Numbered from the stretch's first letter, positions 37,388 to 46,667 are shown. The stretch: 64,000 bases of DNA from Candidatus Wallbacteria bacterium (GCA_016213845.1 JACQZN010000036.1:1-64000); one strand, 5' to 3'. Program-made: numbers and translations. Notes: generated from the letters alone by a model not told the origin.

Positions 37388-40300
37388 ATGAAATCGCAGA
37401 GATCCAGCCAGACCACCAATCGCGTGCGCGCAAACCGCACGCTCTGGCTTCCCGCCACCAGCTTCGGCTCTCACACGCCCTCGGCGGCGCAGGAAGGCGC
37501 CATGCGGGAGCGCTGGGTCGCGATGGATCTCTACAACTCCATCTCGGAGGATCGCCGCGACGCCACCGAGATCTTCAACCTGCACGACGGCCCTCCGAAC
37601 GCCGCGGAGCAGGCCTCCGCCACGACGGGGCTCAACAAGGTACTCAAGGATGCCATCCTCAAGTACCGGGCGATGCGCGGCGAGCGGGCGCCCTTCGTGC
37701 CGGGTTGGGACTGCCACGGCATGCCCGCGGAGCTGGAGGTCTCGGCCGGCCTGGGAGCCCCGGAGGACCCGTCGCAGCTGCGGATCCGTTGCGAGGAGAT
37801 TGCGTTCGGGCGAGTCTCCGAGCAGCGGGCGCTGTTCCAGCGGCTGGGAGTGCTGGCGGACTGGAACCGCCCCTACCTGACGCTCCGGCCCGAGTACGAG
37901 GCGGGGGTGCTCGACGTCTTCCAGGACCTAGTGCAGGCCGGCCTAGTCTACCGGGACCTGCGGCCGGTGCCGTGGTGCCCCAAGTGCCGCTCGTCCCTCT
38001 CGGAGCACGAGCTGGAGCACCGGGAGGGGCCCGGACCGTCCTGGCACGTCCTGTTCCCGCTCTCGAGCAACCCGTCGGGCCCGACGGGCGGGGCCTCGCT
38101 CGTGAGCTGGACCACCGCGCCCTGGTCCCTTCCGGGTGCGGCCGCCGTGGCGGTCCATCCCTCGAAGGAGTACATCGTCAGCCAGGTGGTCGACGGCTCG
38201 GGCCGGGCCAGAACCATCGCGGTGGCGGCGGAGCGGATTGACCGGGTGATTCGCAGCTGCGGCCTGCGGCAGCGCACGGACCTGCTGTCGCTCTCTGGGG
38301 CCGCCTTCGTCGGGCAGCATGTGCGTCATCCGCTCTACGACCGGGATCTTCCGGTGGTCGCCTCGGCCACGATCGCGGCCGAGCGGGGGACCGGCTGCGT
38401 CCACGTCTCTCCCGCCCACGGGGAAGCCGACTACACCATCGGCCGCCACGACGGATTGCCACTGGAAAGCTCCATCGACGCCACTGGCACGTTCAACGAG
38501 CTGACCGGCGTGCTGAGCGGATTGCCGGCCGCCGGCTCCGCGGAGAGCATTCTCGAGCTGCTGGAGTCGCGCGGCCACGCGCTCGACGCGCGCACGCTGC
38601 GACACCGTCACCCGGCGTGCGGCCGCTGCGGCCAGCCGGCGGTTGTCCGGGCGAGTCCGCAGTGGTTCGTGGCGCTGGACAAGCCAAGTTCGGACGGCAA
38701 GACCGTCCGCCAGCACACCCTCTCGCTCTTCGACTCGGTGCGCTGGACTCCGAAGAGCGCCGGTTCGGAGCTGGCCGAGGTGCTGTCGCGCCGCGGGGAT
38801 TGGTGCATCTCGCGGCAGCGGCGCTGGGGTGTCCCGATCCCGGCGCTCTTTTGCGAACAATGTGCCGCACCGCTGCTGGCGCCCCAGGTGGTCAAGCGGG
38901 CCCGAGGCGTGTTCGCCGCGGCCGGAAGCAATGAGTGGTGGAAGCTGGGCGCCTCCGAGCTGGCCCCGGGCGCGCGCTGCTCGGTCTGCGGCGGGCGAGG
39001 CTTCCGCAAGGAGACCGACGTCTTCGCGGCCGGCTTCGAGACCGCGGCGAGCTGGCGGGCCGTGCTGCTGGCGGACCACCGCCTCTCGTACCCCGCGCAA
39101 CTGCTGGTGGAGAGCGTCGAGCAGTCGCGAGGTTGGATACTGAACTCGTTTCTCACGGCCGCAGCGCTCGGCAAAAGGGCGCCGGCCGCCGGAGTGCTGG
39201 TCCACGGGGCGTGTCGAGACTCGCAAGATGAAGGGAGTCTGGAGCGCCTGCTGGAGAAGCACCCGGCGGACGTCGTGCGGATGCACTTCCTGCTGGGGTA
39301 TCGGCACGCGAGCGTGGAATCGACGAGGCTCGAGGCTCTCGGCGGCCGCTACCGCCTGCTGCGCACCACGCTCCGATTCTTGCTAGGGAACCTCCAGGAC
39401 TTCTCGCCCAGGGAGGATGTCGTGGCCATTCCCGAGTTGCCGCGTCATGACAAGTGGGCGCTCGTCAAACTGCACGAGGTCATCCACTCCGTCACATTGT
39501 CGTACTCCGCGCACGAGTTCGATCAGGGGCTGGCGGCGCTGGAGGCGTTTTGTTCGAAGCTGCGTTCCGAGTACTTCGGGCCCGCCCGGGACCGCCTCTA
39601 CGCCGATCCCCGGCGGTCGCTGCGCAGGCGCGCGACGCAGACCGTGTTCCACTCGCTGGCCATGGGCCTGGTCAAGCTGCTCGCACCCGCGGTGCCGTTG
39701 CTTTCGGAGGAGGCGTGGCAGCACATCCCCGGCCACACGGACATCGCCAGCGTCCACATCTCGCTCTGGCCGAAGAGCGACGCGACGCTCCTGGGCGATC
39801 GGCAGATGAAGGACGCTGTGGCGCGAATGGACCGTCTGCTGAGCGCCAGGAAGCCGGTGCTCCGCACGCTCGAGAAAATGCGGACCGAAAAGATCATTCG
39901 GCACCATTTGGACGCGGAAGCCGTCGTCCGCGTGGCCGGTGCGGCAAAGCCGCCGGACGGCGAGGAACTAGCCGCGCTCCGGGACCTCCTGGGAGTCTCC
40001 TCGGTCGCCTACGAGGCCGGCGACGCGGCCGAGGGGCCGGCCAGAGTCCCTTGCCCCTCGCTGGGCGAGGGCGCGACGATCGTGCTGGCGCTCAGTCCGC
40101 ACGAACCGTGCGCGCGATGCGGCCTGAAGTTGCCGGCGGAGGAGGGGCTCTGCGAACGCTGCCGGAGCGCCCGGGCGCCCGAGACGTGGCTGGCCGCCCC
40201 GCGAGCCCCGGAAGCGATCGGGCCCGAGGCGACGCCCGGTGAGCTGGCGCGCGGGATGCGAGCGCTGCAGATTCGAAAGGCCGCCCTGGTGCGTCAGGAG

Positions 40301-41188
40301 GACGGCACCGTCGAGGCCTTCTTCTTCGACCACAATCAACGCCAGGTGCGTCCTTGCAGCTTCCTGAGCCCGCTAGCCGAGTTCGTTGGCGTATCCCCGG
40401 ATTACTACGGGCACGACGCCCTGCTCCTGGGGCTCGGCGAGCACACGGATTTGCTGTTCGCGATCGGAGTGCACAAGGCCGTCCGGGGGACGCCGCTGGG
40501 CGGAACTCGCGAGATGTCGTATGCGAACATGGCCGCGCTGATCACGGACGTGCTCCGGCTTTCCTGGGGCATGTCGCTGAAGAATGCCATCGCCGAGATC
40601 CCGCACGGCGGCGGCAAGTCGATCATCGATCCGTGCGGCCGCGACCTGCAGGTCCAGCGCGAGTTGCGCCGCAAGGTCTATCGTGACTTCGGCCAGTTCA
40701 CGGCGTCGCTTTTCGGCCGCTACATCTGCGCGGAGGACGTGGGAAACACGACGACTGACACCAAGGAGATGCTCTCCACGTGCCGCCACGTGATGTGTCT
40801 GCCTTCCTCCGTTGCCGGGGCCGGCAATCCCAGCCGCTTCACCTCGCTCATCGCCTACGTGGCCGCCAAGGCGGGCTGGTACTTCGTGAGCGGCCGGCGC
40901 GACCTGTCGGGGGCCAGGGTGGCGTTCCAGGGCACCGGCAACGTGGGCTATCACATGCTGGACATTCTGACGGCCAACGAGCCGGGACTGGGCGCGCTGA
41001 TCGTGGCCGATCGCAGCGAGAGCTCGCTCGAGAGAGTGCGCGACCTGCTCGAGCAACGAGGGCTCGAGTCGATCCTGGAAGTCGCCAGTTCGCTCGATCC
41101 GATGCGCGCCGCCAACGATCCGTACAGCGAGCGTCCCGACGAGCAGAACAAGCCCTACGTGCTCTACGCCCCTGCGACATCCTGGTGA
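37388..41188 (+). CDS. Fusion: catalytically degenerate IleRS-like protein + Leu/Val-dehydrogenase-like domain (frame broken at ~41170)
   Basis: IleRS-like: FNLHDGPPNAAEQASATTGLNKVLKDAILKYRAMRGERAPFVPGWDCHGMPAELEV, VPWCPKCRSSLSEHELE, SWTTAPWSLPG, GTGCVHVSPAHGEADY, RASPQWFVALD, GDWCISRQRRWGVPIPALFCEQC. Dehydrogenase: GMSLKNAIAEIPHGGGKSIID, FGRYICAEDVGNTTTDTKEM, GARVAFQGTGNVGYHML. Confidence 0.88.
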   Translation: MKSQRSSQTTNRVRANRTLWLPATSFGSHTPSAAQEGAMRERWVAMDLYNSISEDRRDATEIFNLHDGPPNAAEQASATTGLNKVLKDAILKYRAMRGERAPFVPGWDCHGMPAELEVSAGLGAPEDPSQLRIRCEEIAFGRVSEQRALFQRLGVLADWNRPYLTLRPEYEAGVLDVFQDLVQAGLVYRDLRPVPWCPKCRSSLSEHELEHREGPGPSWHVLFPLSSNPSGPTGGASLVSWTTAPWSLPGAAAVAVHPSKEYIVSQVVDGSGRARTIAVAAERIDRVIRSCGLRQRTDLLSLSGAAFVGQHVRHPLYDRDLPVVASATIAAERGTGCVHVSPAHGEADYTIGRHDGLPLESSIDATGTFNELTGVLSGLPAAGSAESILELLESRGHALDARTLRHRHPACGRCGQPAVVRASPQWFVALDKPSSDGKTVRQHTLSLFDSVRWTPKSAGSELAEVLSRRGDWCISRQRRWGVPIPALFCEQCAAPLLAPQVVKRARGVFAAAGSNEWWKLGASELAPGARCSVCGGRGFRKETDVFAAGFETAASWRAVLLADHRLSYPAQLLVESVEQSRGWILNSFLTAAALGKRAPAAGVLVHGACRDSQDEGSLERLLEKHPADVVRMHFLLGYRHASVESTRLEALGGRYRLLRTTLRFLLGNLQDFSPREDVVAIPELPRHDKWALVKLHEVIHSVTLSYSAHEFDQGLAALEAFCSKLRSEYFGPARDRLYADPRRSLRRRATQTVFHSLAMGLVKLLAPAVPLLSEEAWQHIPGHTDIASVHISLWPKSDATLLGDRQMKDAVARMDRLLSARKPVLRTLEKMRTEKIIRHHLDAEAVVRVAGAAKPPDGEELAALRDLLGVSSVAYEAGDAAEGPARVPCPSLGEGATIVLALSPHEPCARCGLKLPAEEGLCERCRSARAPETWLAAPRAPEAIGPEATPGELARGMRALQIRKAALVRQEDGTVEAFFFDHNQRQVRPCSFLSPLAEFVGVSPDYYGHDALLLGLGEHTDLLFAIGVHKAVRGTPLGGTREMSYANMAALITDVLRLSWGMSLKNAIAEIPHGGGKSIIDPCGRDLQVQRELRRKVYRDFGQFTASLFGRYICAEDVGNTTTDTKEMLSTCRHVMCLPSSVAGAGNPSRFTSLIAYVAAKAGWYFVSGRRDLSGARVAFQGTGNVGYHMLDILTANEPGLGALIVADRSESSLERVRDLLEQRGLESILEVASSLDPMRAANDPYSERPDEQNKPYVLYAPATSW

Positions 41189-41703
41189 CCGCCGCGGTGG
41201 GCAAGGTCATCGGCGCGGAGAACGTCTCGCGCCTGGGTTGCAGGCTGGTCGTGCCGATCGCCAACAACACGTTCACCGACTACGACCAGATTGCGCCCTT
41301 GCTTCAGGAGCGGTCGATCGTCGACGTCGTCGAGAGCCAGATCAACTGGGGCGGGGCACTGGCCGCCGCCAGCGAGCTCTTCGGTTACGACGAGGATCGG
41401 CTAATCGATCACTGCTTCACGGCCTACCAGGGGACGCTGCGGCTCTTGCAGCGCTCCAAGGCCGAGGGCGTGCCTCCCTGGCAGATCGCCAAGGCGCATG
41501 CCCGAGAGCAGATGAAGCATCCGCATCCGATCGTCGAGACGGCGCGCCGGTTCCCCTACATCGGGGACCTGAGCGGAGACCTGCGCGGCTGGATCTGCGA
41601 ACGCTGGCTCACGGGCCGATTCGAAGCCGCGCCCGACGAGTTTGCCGACCACGTCGCCGCCCGGCTGCGCCACCGATGGCAGTCCGCCGCGGACGGGCTG
41701 TGA
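41170..41703 (+). CDS. C-terminal continuation of the dehydrogenase domain in a shifted frame
   Basis: PCDILVTAAVGKVIGAENVSRLGCRLVVPIANNTFTDYDQIAPLLQERSIVDVVESQINWGGALAAASELFGYDEDRLI continues the Leu/Val-DH fold; one extra C in CCCC (41169-41172) would restore YAPCDIL. Confidence 0.82.
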   Translation, partial: PCDILVTAAVGKVIGAENVSRLGCRLVVPIANNTFTDYDQIAPLLQERSIVDVVESQINWGGALAAASELFGYDEDRLIDHCFTAYQGTLRLLQRSKAEGVPPWQIAKAHAREQMKHPHPIVETARRFPYIGDLSGDLRGWICERWLTGRFEAAPDEFADHVAARLRHRWQSAADGL

Positions 41704-41737
41704 GGCCGCCGAAGAGCTCGGCGCCGAGCTGGACGCG

Positions 41738-41851
41738 ACGCGGCCCGGGTTCATCATCGGCACGCCCCTCTACATTTCGCCCGAGCAGCCCGAGGGGCTC
41801 AAGGCGACCGCTGAGTCGGGCATCTACTCGCTGGGTGTTGGCGCCGAAATC
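41738..41851 (+). pseudogene. Fragment of a Ser/Thr protein kinase activation-loop region
   Basis: GFIIGTPLYISPEQPEGLKATAESGIYSLGV matches the kinase GTPxYMSPEQxxG...SDIYSLGV pattern with no kinase N-lobe. Confidence 0.6.
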
Positions 41852-42264
41852 GGAGTGACCCACCTGGCGGCGGTCCGCTGACCCATCCCGCCACGAATTT
41901 CAAGACTGCAACAACGAGCCCCGTGCCGGTTGCGGCCCCACCAGACCAAGGGGATCCACTCCGAGGATCGCATCGATACAGAGATCAAGACGGAGGTATG
42001 CACCAATCAGTGTACTCACTGTCGGATTGGTGACGTCAGACTTCCCCGGCGACCCACTCTGGTGCCCCCCCCCGAGCATGCAGCTCGAGGAACAGAGGCT
42101 GCTCGAGCTGGTGGCACCTTTGGCCGAAGCCGTGGGGTCATGCGGCTGTATACTGCGGGAGCGGGGAACGGTACCAGAACGTGCGAAGACAACAGGGGGA
42201 GCGAAGCTTCTCACCCTTGGATCGCGGGAGCCCGATCCAGGAAGAGTTGTTTCGATAATCAGCC

Positions 42265-42741
42265 ATGAAGAGAACCTCATCAGTACTTCTCCAAGTAGTC
42301 ATCGTGCTCATCGGCGCTGGCGCTCTTGCCTTCCTGCTCTGGGAGCCCCACCTCGAAGGCAGGAATGCGCGTGCGACGCTGTTCCAGATCTACTTCAACG
42401 ATCCCTTCCTGGCGTATGTCTATGTAGGGTCCGGCTCGTTTTTCGCAGTTCTCTATCAGGCGTTCAGGGTGCTTCGATATGCCGGCGAAGACAGGTTCTT
42501 CACACAGGCTGCCGCAAACAGGCTGCGGTCGATGAGACGCTGTGCGATGGCCATCATTGGCTTTGTTGCCGTAGGGGAAGTGTTCATCATGCTGGGCGGT
42601 AGTGATGATCGGGCAGGCGGCGTCTTCATGGGCATCCTCATCGCGATCGGTTCGCTTGTCATAGCCAGCGCAGCGGCAATGTTCGAACGCCGTGTCCATG
42701 ACGCCCTGGAGCGGAAGCCGGAAAGCGATCTGAACGCGTAG
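42265..42741 (+). CDS. Small conserved integral membrane protein (DUF2975-like)
   Basis: Four hydrophobic helices: MKRTSSVLLQVVIVLIGAGALAFLLWEP...FFAVLYQAFRVLRYAGEDRFFTQAAANRLRSMRRCAMAIIGF. Confidence 0.65.
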   Translation: MKRTSSVLLQVVIVLIGAGALAFLLWEPHLEGRNARATLFQIYFNDPFLAYVYVGSGSFFAVLYQAFRVLRYAGEDRFFTQAAANRLRSMRRCAMAIIGFVAVGEVFIMLGGSDDRAGGVFMGILIAIGSLVIASAAAMFERRVHDALERKPESDLNA

Positions 42742-42787
42742 CTCAGTTTGGCACCGCAAGCCGCCGCCTCTCCTCCAACCCCGTGCC

Positions 42788-42847
42788 AAGTGGGGTTCCA
42801 AGGGGGGAATCCCCCCTTGGTGGGGGTGCGGGGGCGAAGCCCCTGCC
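42788..42847. repeat. GC-rich intergenic repeat, copy 1
   Basis: GGGGTTCCAAGGGGGGAATCCCCCCTTGGTGGGGGTGCGGGGGCGAAGCCCC; related copies at 57111 and 63751. Confidence 0.85.
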
Positions 42848-42869
42848 AGGAATGAAGTACCGCCCTCCC

Positions 42870-43817
42870 CTACTTCCTCACCCGTTCCAGCGCGTGGCGC
42901 AGGCGGGCGAGCTCCTCGGGGTCGGTGGCGAGGCGGTCGCGTTCGCGGGCGGTCATCTCGACGTGGAGGAAGCGGTCGGAACCGAGCTTGCGGAGCATGG
43001 CGCCCTGGGCGTTGCGGGCGGCGGTGAGCTCGAGGGTGTCGCGGCCGGAGAGCTGGACGCGGTCGCCGCCGAATTCGGCGGCGAAGGCGACGCCGGCGCG
43101 CTCGAGCAGGCTGCCGGGCGAGAACTGGCCCGAGCCGTCCGAAAGGACGAAGTCCGCCCAGACACCCGGCTTGCGCTTCTGGCCGTCGAAGCCGTGGAGC
43201 TGCACGACCAGGCACGCCGGAAACGCGCGCGCCGCGGCCTCCGTGAAGGCGTGGAAGTAGTTGCGGTCGTTGTGGGCGACGTCGGCGACCTCGCCCCCTG
43301 GGGTGCCATCGGTGGCCGCGCGCTTGCGGTGAACCGTGTTCACGGCCAGCGCCGAGCCGAGACCGGAGTCGAAGAGGGCCAGGGCGAGCTCGCCCGTCTT
43401 GAGGTCGAAGAAGCTGTGCGGCGCCTCGAGCACGAGCGCTGCCGGCTCCCGCGCCGGCGGCCATGCGACGAAGAAGACGCCGCCACCCGAGCGAGCCGCG
43501 CCGATCTCCAGGATCGCCTGCACCTCACCGCGCCGGGAACGCGCTGCGAACCAGCCGAACCCGGCGTCTTCGAGCGTGGGCCGGGTCCCGGCCGTCAGCC
43601 AGGATTCCATCGCCTGCTCGAACCGGGCAAGCTCCTGCTGGGCTGGTACCCCGTAGAGCCGATCGGCTCCCCCCTGGCGCGCCTCGCGGTAGAGCTCCCT
43701 CAGGTCGGCGGTACCTGCCCTCTCCTCGGCAATGGCCGCGGCCGCAATCGCCAGCGCCATCCCAAGAGCCCGCAAGGTCCGGAGCTTGCGTCCGCTCACA
43801 TGCGCGTGCTGAGCCAT
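42870..43817 (-). CDS. Secreted putative metal-dependent hydrolase/amidase; same domain family as the PgsC-like C-terminus
   Basis: N-terminal hydrophobic segment; LVLEAPHSFFDLKTGELALALFDSGLGSALAVNTVHRK...DVAHNDRNYFHAFTEAAARAFPACLVVQLHGFDGQKR (His-rich peptidase/PghP-like pattern). Confidence 0.5.
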   Translation of the reverse strand: MAQHAHVSGRKLRTLRALGMALAIAAAAIAEERAGTADLRELYREARQGGADRLYGVPAQQELARFEQAMESWLTAGTRPTLEDAGFGWFAARSRRGEVQAILEIGAARSGGGVFFVAWPPAREPAALVLEAPHSFFDLKTGELALALFDSGLGSALAVNTVHRKRAATDGTPGGEVADVAHNDRNYFHAFTEAAARAFPACLVVQLHGFDGQKRKPGVWADFVLSDGSGQFSPGSLLERAGVAFAAEFGGDRVQLSGRDTLELTAARNAQGAMLRKLGSDRFLHVEMTARERDRLATDPEELARLRHALERVRK

Positions 43818-46396
43818 ACCCTGCCTTCCGTCTTCAGCTGCGGTTGCATCACGAACGCCCGCAGCAGCGCGCCCTCACCCTCGACCACTCGTAGCCGCCA
43901 CCGGTAACGTCCAGGCGGCCGGTCCTCGCCGATCGTCAGGAAGGCCGCTTCCGCGCCCGCGACCGCAGGTAACTCGTCCTGCAGCGCAACGGCAGCCGAC
44001 GGCCCGGAGCCTGCTGCTCGCAGGAGCACTCGCGCCGGACTGACGCGGGAGAGCAGCCGTCCCGTCCGGGTGCCCGGCCCCTCCAGCACCGCTTCGACGA
44101 CGCACCCGGGTCTGCGGCTCCCGCCGGCAAGCGGGGCGATCGCCAGGTTCAGCACGGTGTCCCGGCCGGCCGACTTCTCCACCTCGAACCCGCGCGGCTC
44201 GCCACTGCGGATCAGGTAGTAGGACCGTTCCCTCCAGGCGGCCACGCTCGCCGGGTCCGCCGGCGGCAGGTTCGTGAAGAAGCGTCCGCCCTCGCCCGGC
44301 CCTTCGAGCCTGGCGGCAACGACACCACCCGGCGGCCCCGACAGCACCAGGTCGCCGGCGCGCGTGGCCGGCCGGACGCTTCCGAGGAGCTGATTCCCCG
44401 CCCAGACGGCCAGAGTCCCCGGCAGCGGGGCGGCGCCCATGTTCCAGAGCAGCCGGGCCCGAGCGGTGACGGGCAGTTCCTGCAGCTGCGGCCGCCGCAG
44501 CCGCACGCGCGTGGAGCGAGCCGCCACGAGCGGCCACCAGCTTCCGCGTTCCCAGGTCGTCGGAAGCGTCGCCGCGCGCGCGGACGGCTCCAGGACGCTC
44601 ACCCTGGGCGCGGGCTCCAGCGGCGCTACGGCGCGGGCCTCCATCTCGGGCGCCGCGCTGGTGCTGGGCGTCGGATCGAGCGCAACGGCCCGGTCGGGCG
44701 AGATCACGTCAACGGCCCGCCGCGCCTGTTCCAGCGCGTCGGCGTTTTCGGGTTTGAGCGCATGCCAGCGCCGTCCGGCCTCCTGGGCCCAGCGAACGAT
44801 TCCCGCCTGACGATCCCGGGCCCGGCGCTCGAGCGACACCTCCAGCGGCTCGTCGAGCTGCGTGTAGAACGCAAGTAGACAGTCCGGCGCCGAGTGGAAC
44901 CGCGCGCGCGCGATCCCGGCGTCGAACAGTACCGCCGCAGTCGCCACCCCCAGGGCCCGTGCGCTCTCGCCCGGAAACGCCGCCCGGTTCCCTGCCACAG
45001 ACTCACCCTGGGCCGGCACCGGCGTAAGCGCCAGGGAGCTCTCGCCCGCCGGCCGGCCGGCCGCATCGAGCAGTGTCATCCCAAGCCGTACCGGGCCAGG
45101 CGCCCGCGCGACGATCCGCAACAGCGACGGCGCACCCGACGGCGGCGCCACGATCCCGAGCTCGGGATTGACCGCGCTGGTCGCCGGCCCGGCCCTCCAC
45201 GATCGTACCAGCCGCGCAGCCGGGGCCACCTCCAGCAATCGACTCGAAGGACCCGACGGGCCCGCCGAGTAGATTTTCGCTTCCGGCGCCGTCGAACGAA
45301 GCACCAGCTTTCCGGACCCGCCGCCACCGCCGCCAGGGTGGAGCTCGATCGTCTGCACGCCGGGACCGATGCTGGTCCGCCCAGTCCACTCCTCGCCCAC
45401 CGCCGCCAGCGCGACTCGCCGAACGAAGCAGATCCCGTCCTCCGTCACGCCGCCGAGCGACACCTCCGCAGCAGGACGGTCAGCACCGCCCGGCTCCCCC
45501 CGCCAGGCCAGCTCCACCAGCCCGGGACCAACCAGGTTGTAGACGAAGCACTTCGCCGCCGCCTGGGCAGTCGTCACCGGCGAGCCCGCCGCCGCAAGCG
45601 GAGCCGTCGCGGCAGCCGGCACCGGGCGCCGGCCCGGCGGCACATACTCCACCGGCCGCGCGGCCAGGTAGAGATAGCGGCTCAGGTAGTCCCTCCCCGG
45701 ATTCCCCTCCGAGGTGATCCGACGCCACGGCCGGGCCATCGCCGCCACCTTCTCGGCCAGCGTCGCGCCGGCCGGACCGACGGCGCTCGCCCGCTCGATT
45801 CGCTCCCGCGCGTCCGCGGGCAACAGCTCCCAGCGCCGGTAGAGCTCGCCCGGCGCCTCGCGGCTCTCCTGCTGCTCCAGACAGCGCACCGACCCCGAGG
45901 CCATCTCCTGACGCGGCCACTCGATCTGCAGCCTCGACGCGCCGGCTGGTACGGCCAGAAACGCCGTTCGCGGCTCGCACGCCAGTGCCTCGGCGGGCGC
46001 ACCGTACCAGACGTTCTCCTGCCAGCCGCCGGCCTGGTTCACCCGGATCTTCCGAGTCCGCTCCCAGAACTCGGAAGTCGCCAGCGCCCTCCCCCCGGGT
46101 TCAAAGAAGGTTGCCCGGCACGAATAGGCGTACTCCCGATCGGAGTCGACAAAGCTTTCGACGGGCAGATCGAGCACGGTCACCACGCGCACCTGCGTGG
46201 CTCCGCGGCTGACGACCAACCTCACCGGGCGCTCCGGGGAGAGCGCATAGACTATCTGGCGCCCGGGCTTTTCGGATTCCTCCTCGCCGCTGGCCGCGGC
46301 CCGCGATTCGTGGTCGGAGCCTACCGGCCTCAGGGCCGTACGATAGAGAGCCGCAAACACCCCCAGGGCCAGCATCAGCCAGAGAAGTCGTCGCAT
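43796..46396 (-). CDS. Large secreted beta-rich protein of the PgsC-like operon
   Basis: MRRLLWLMLALGVFAALYRTAL signal/anchor; repeated beta-sandwich-like segments; overlaps the downstream hydrolase-like gene. Confidence 0.55.
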   Translation of the reverse strand: MRRLLWLMLALGVFAALYRTALRPVGSDHESRAAASGEEESEKPGRQIVYALSPERPVRLVVSRGATQVRVVTVLDLPVESFVDSDREYAYSCRATFFEPGGRALATSEFWERTRKIRVNQAGGWQENVWYGAPAEALACEPRTAFLAVPAGASRLQIEWPRQEMASGSVRCLEQQESREAPGELYRRWELLPADARERIERASAVGPAGATLAEKVAAMARPWRRITSEGNPGRDYLSRYLYLAARPVEYVPPGRRPVPAAATAPLAAAGSPVTTAQAAAKCFVYNLVGPGLVELAWRGEPGGADRPAAEVSLGGVTEDGICFVRRVALAAVGEEWTGRTSIGPGVQTIELHPGGGGGGSGKLVLRSTAPEAKIYSAGPSGPSSRLLEVAPAARLVRSWRAGPATSAVNPELGIVAPPSGAPSLLRIVARAPGPVRLGMTLLDAAGRPAGESSLALTPVPAQGESVAGNRAAFPGESARALGVATAAVLFDAGIARARFHSAPDCLLAFYTQLDEPLEVSLERRARDRQAGIVRWAQEAGRRWHALKPENADALEQARRAVDVISPDRAVALDPTPSTSAAPEMEARAVAPLEPAPRVSVLEPSARAATLPTTWERGSWWPLVAARSTRVRLRRPQLQELPVTARARLLWNMGAAPLPGTLAVWAGNQLLGSVRPATRAGDLVLSGPPGGVVAARLEGPGEGGRFFTNLPPADPASVAAWRERSYYLIRSGEPRGFEVEKSAGRDTVLNLAIAPLAGGSRRPGCVVEAVLEGPGTRTGRLLSRVSPARVLLRAAGSGPSAAVALQDELPAVAGAEAAFLTIGEDRPPGRYRWRLRVVEGEGALLRAFVMQPQLKTEGRVWLSTRM

Positions 46397-46415
46397 CGGG
46401 GCGTCAGGGGGCGGT

Positions 46416-46560
46416 CGTCAGCTCCTGCATCAGCGCGCGTCCCAGCAGGAACCGGCCAAACACGTAGACCTCCGGGCTAGTCGGGACATCGAGGAACGAG
46501 AGGTTCCCCTTCTACTCTTCGGCCGAACGCGCCACGGTCCGATAGCTGCGCCGCCACATC
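46416..46560 (-). pseudogene. Decayed, internally deleted copy of the 3' end of the neighbouring PgsC-like gene
   Basis: Three collinear segments (46416-46457, ~46458-46490, 46491-46556) match 46680-46721, ~46817-46849 and ~47050-47113 of the intact gene. Confidence 0.82.
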
Positions 46561-46667
46561 CTTCTCGAACAGCTCGATGACCTGGGGGAGCGGGTCGGGC
46601 GGCGGCCTCATCCCGTCAGGAAGTACCACCTGAGCATCCGATCTCCGAACATCGCCGCCTGGAAGCG

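Noticed and set aside
35530-37458. 642-aa minus-strand ORF over rdrB
   Set aside because: Antisense of the deaminase motifs; composition typical of spurious high-GC frames.
37388-40200. A second, antibiotic-resistant (mupirocin-type) IleRS
   Set aside because: Resistance IleRS enzymes keep HIGH and KMSKS; here both are destroyed and a dehydrogenase is attached.
42265-42741. Membrane protein as part of the defence island
   Set aside because: Looks like a widespread small membrane protein family and is separated by a decayed region; no evidence of linkage.
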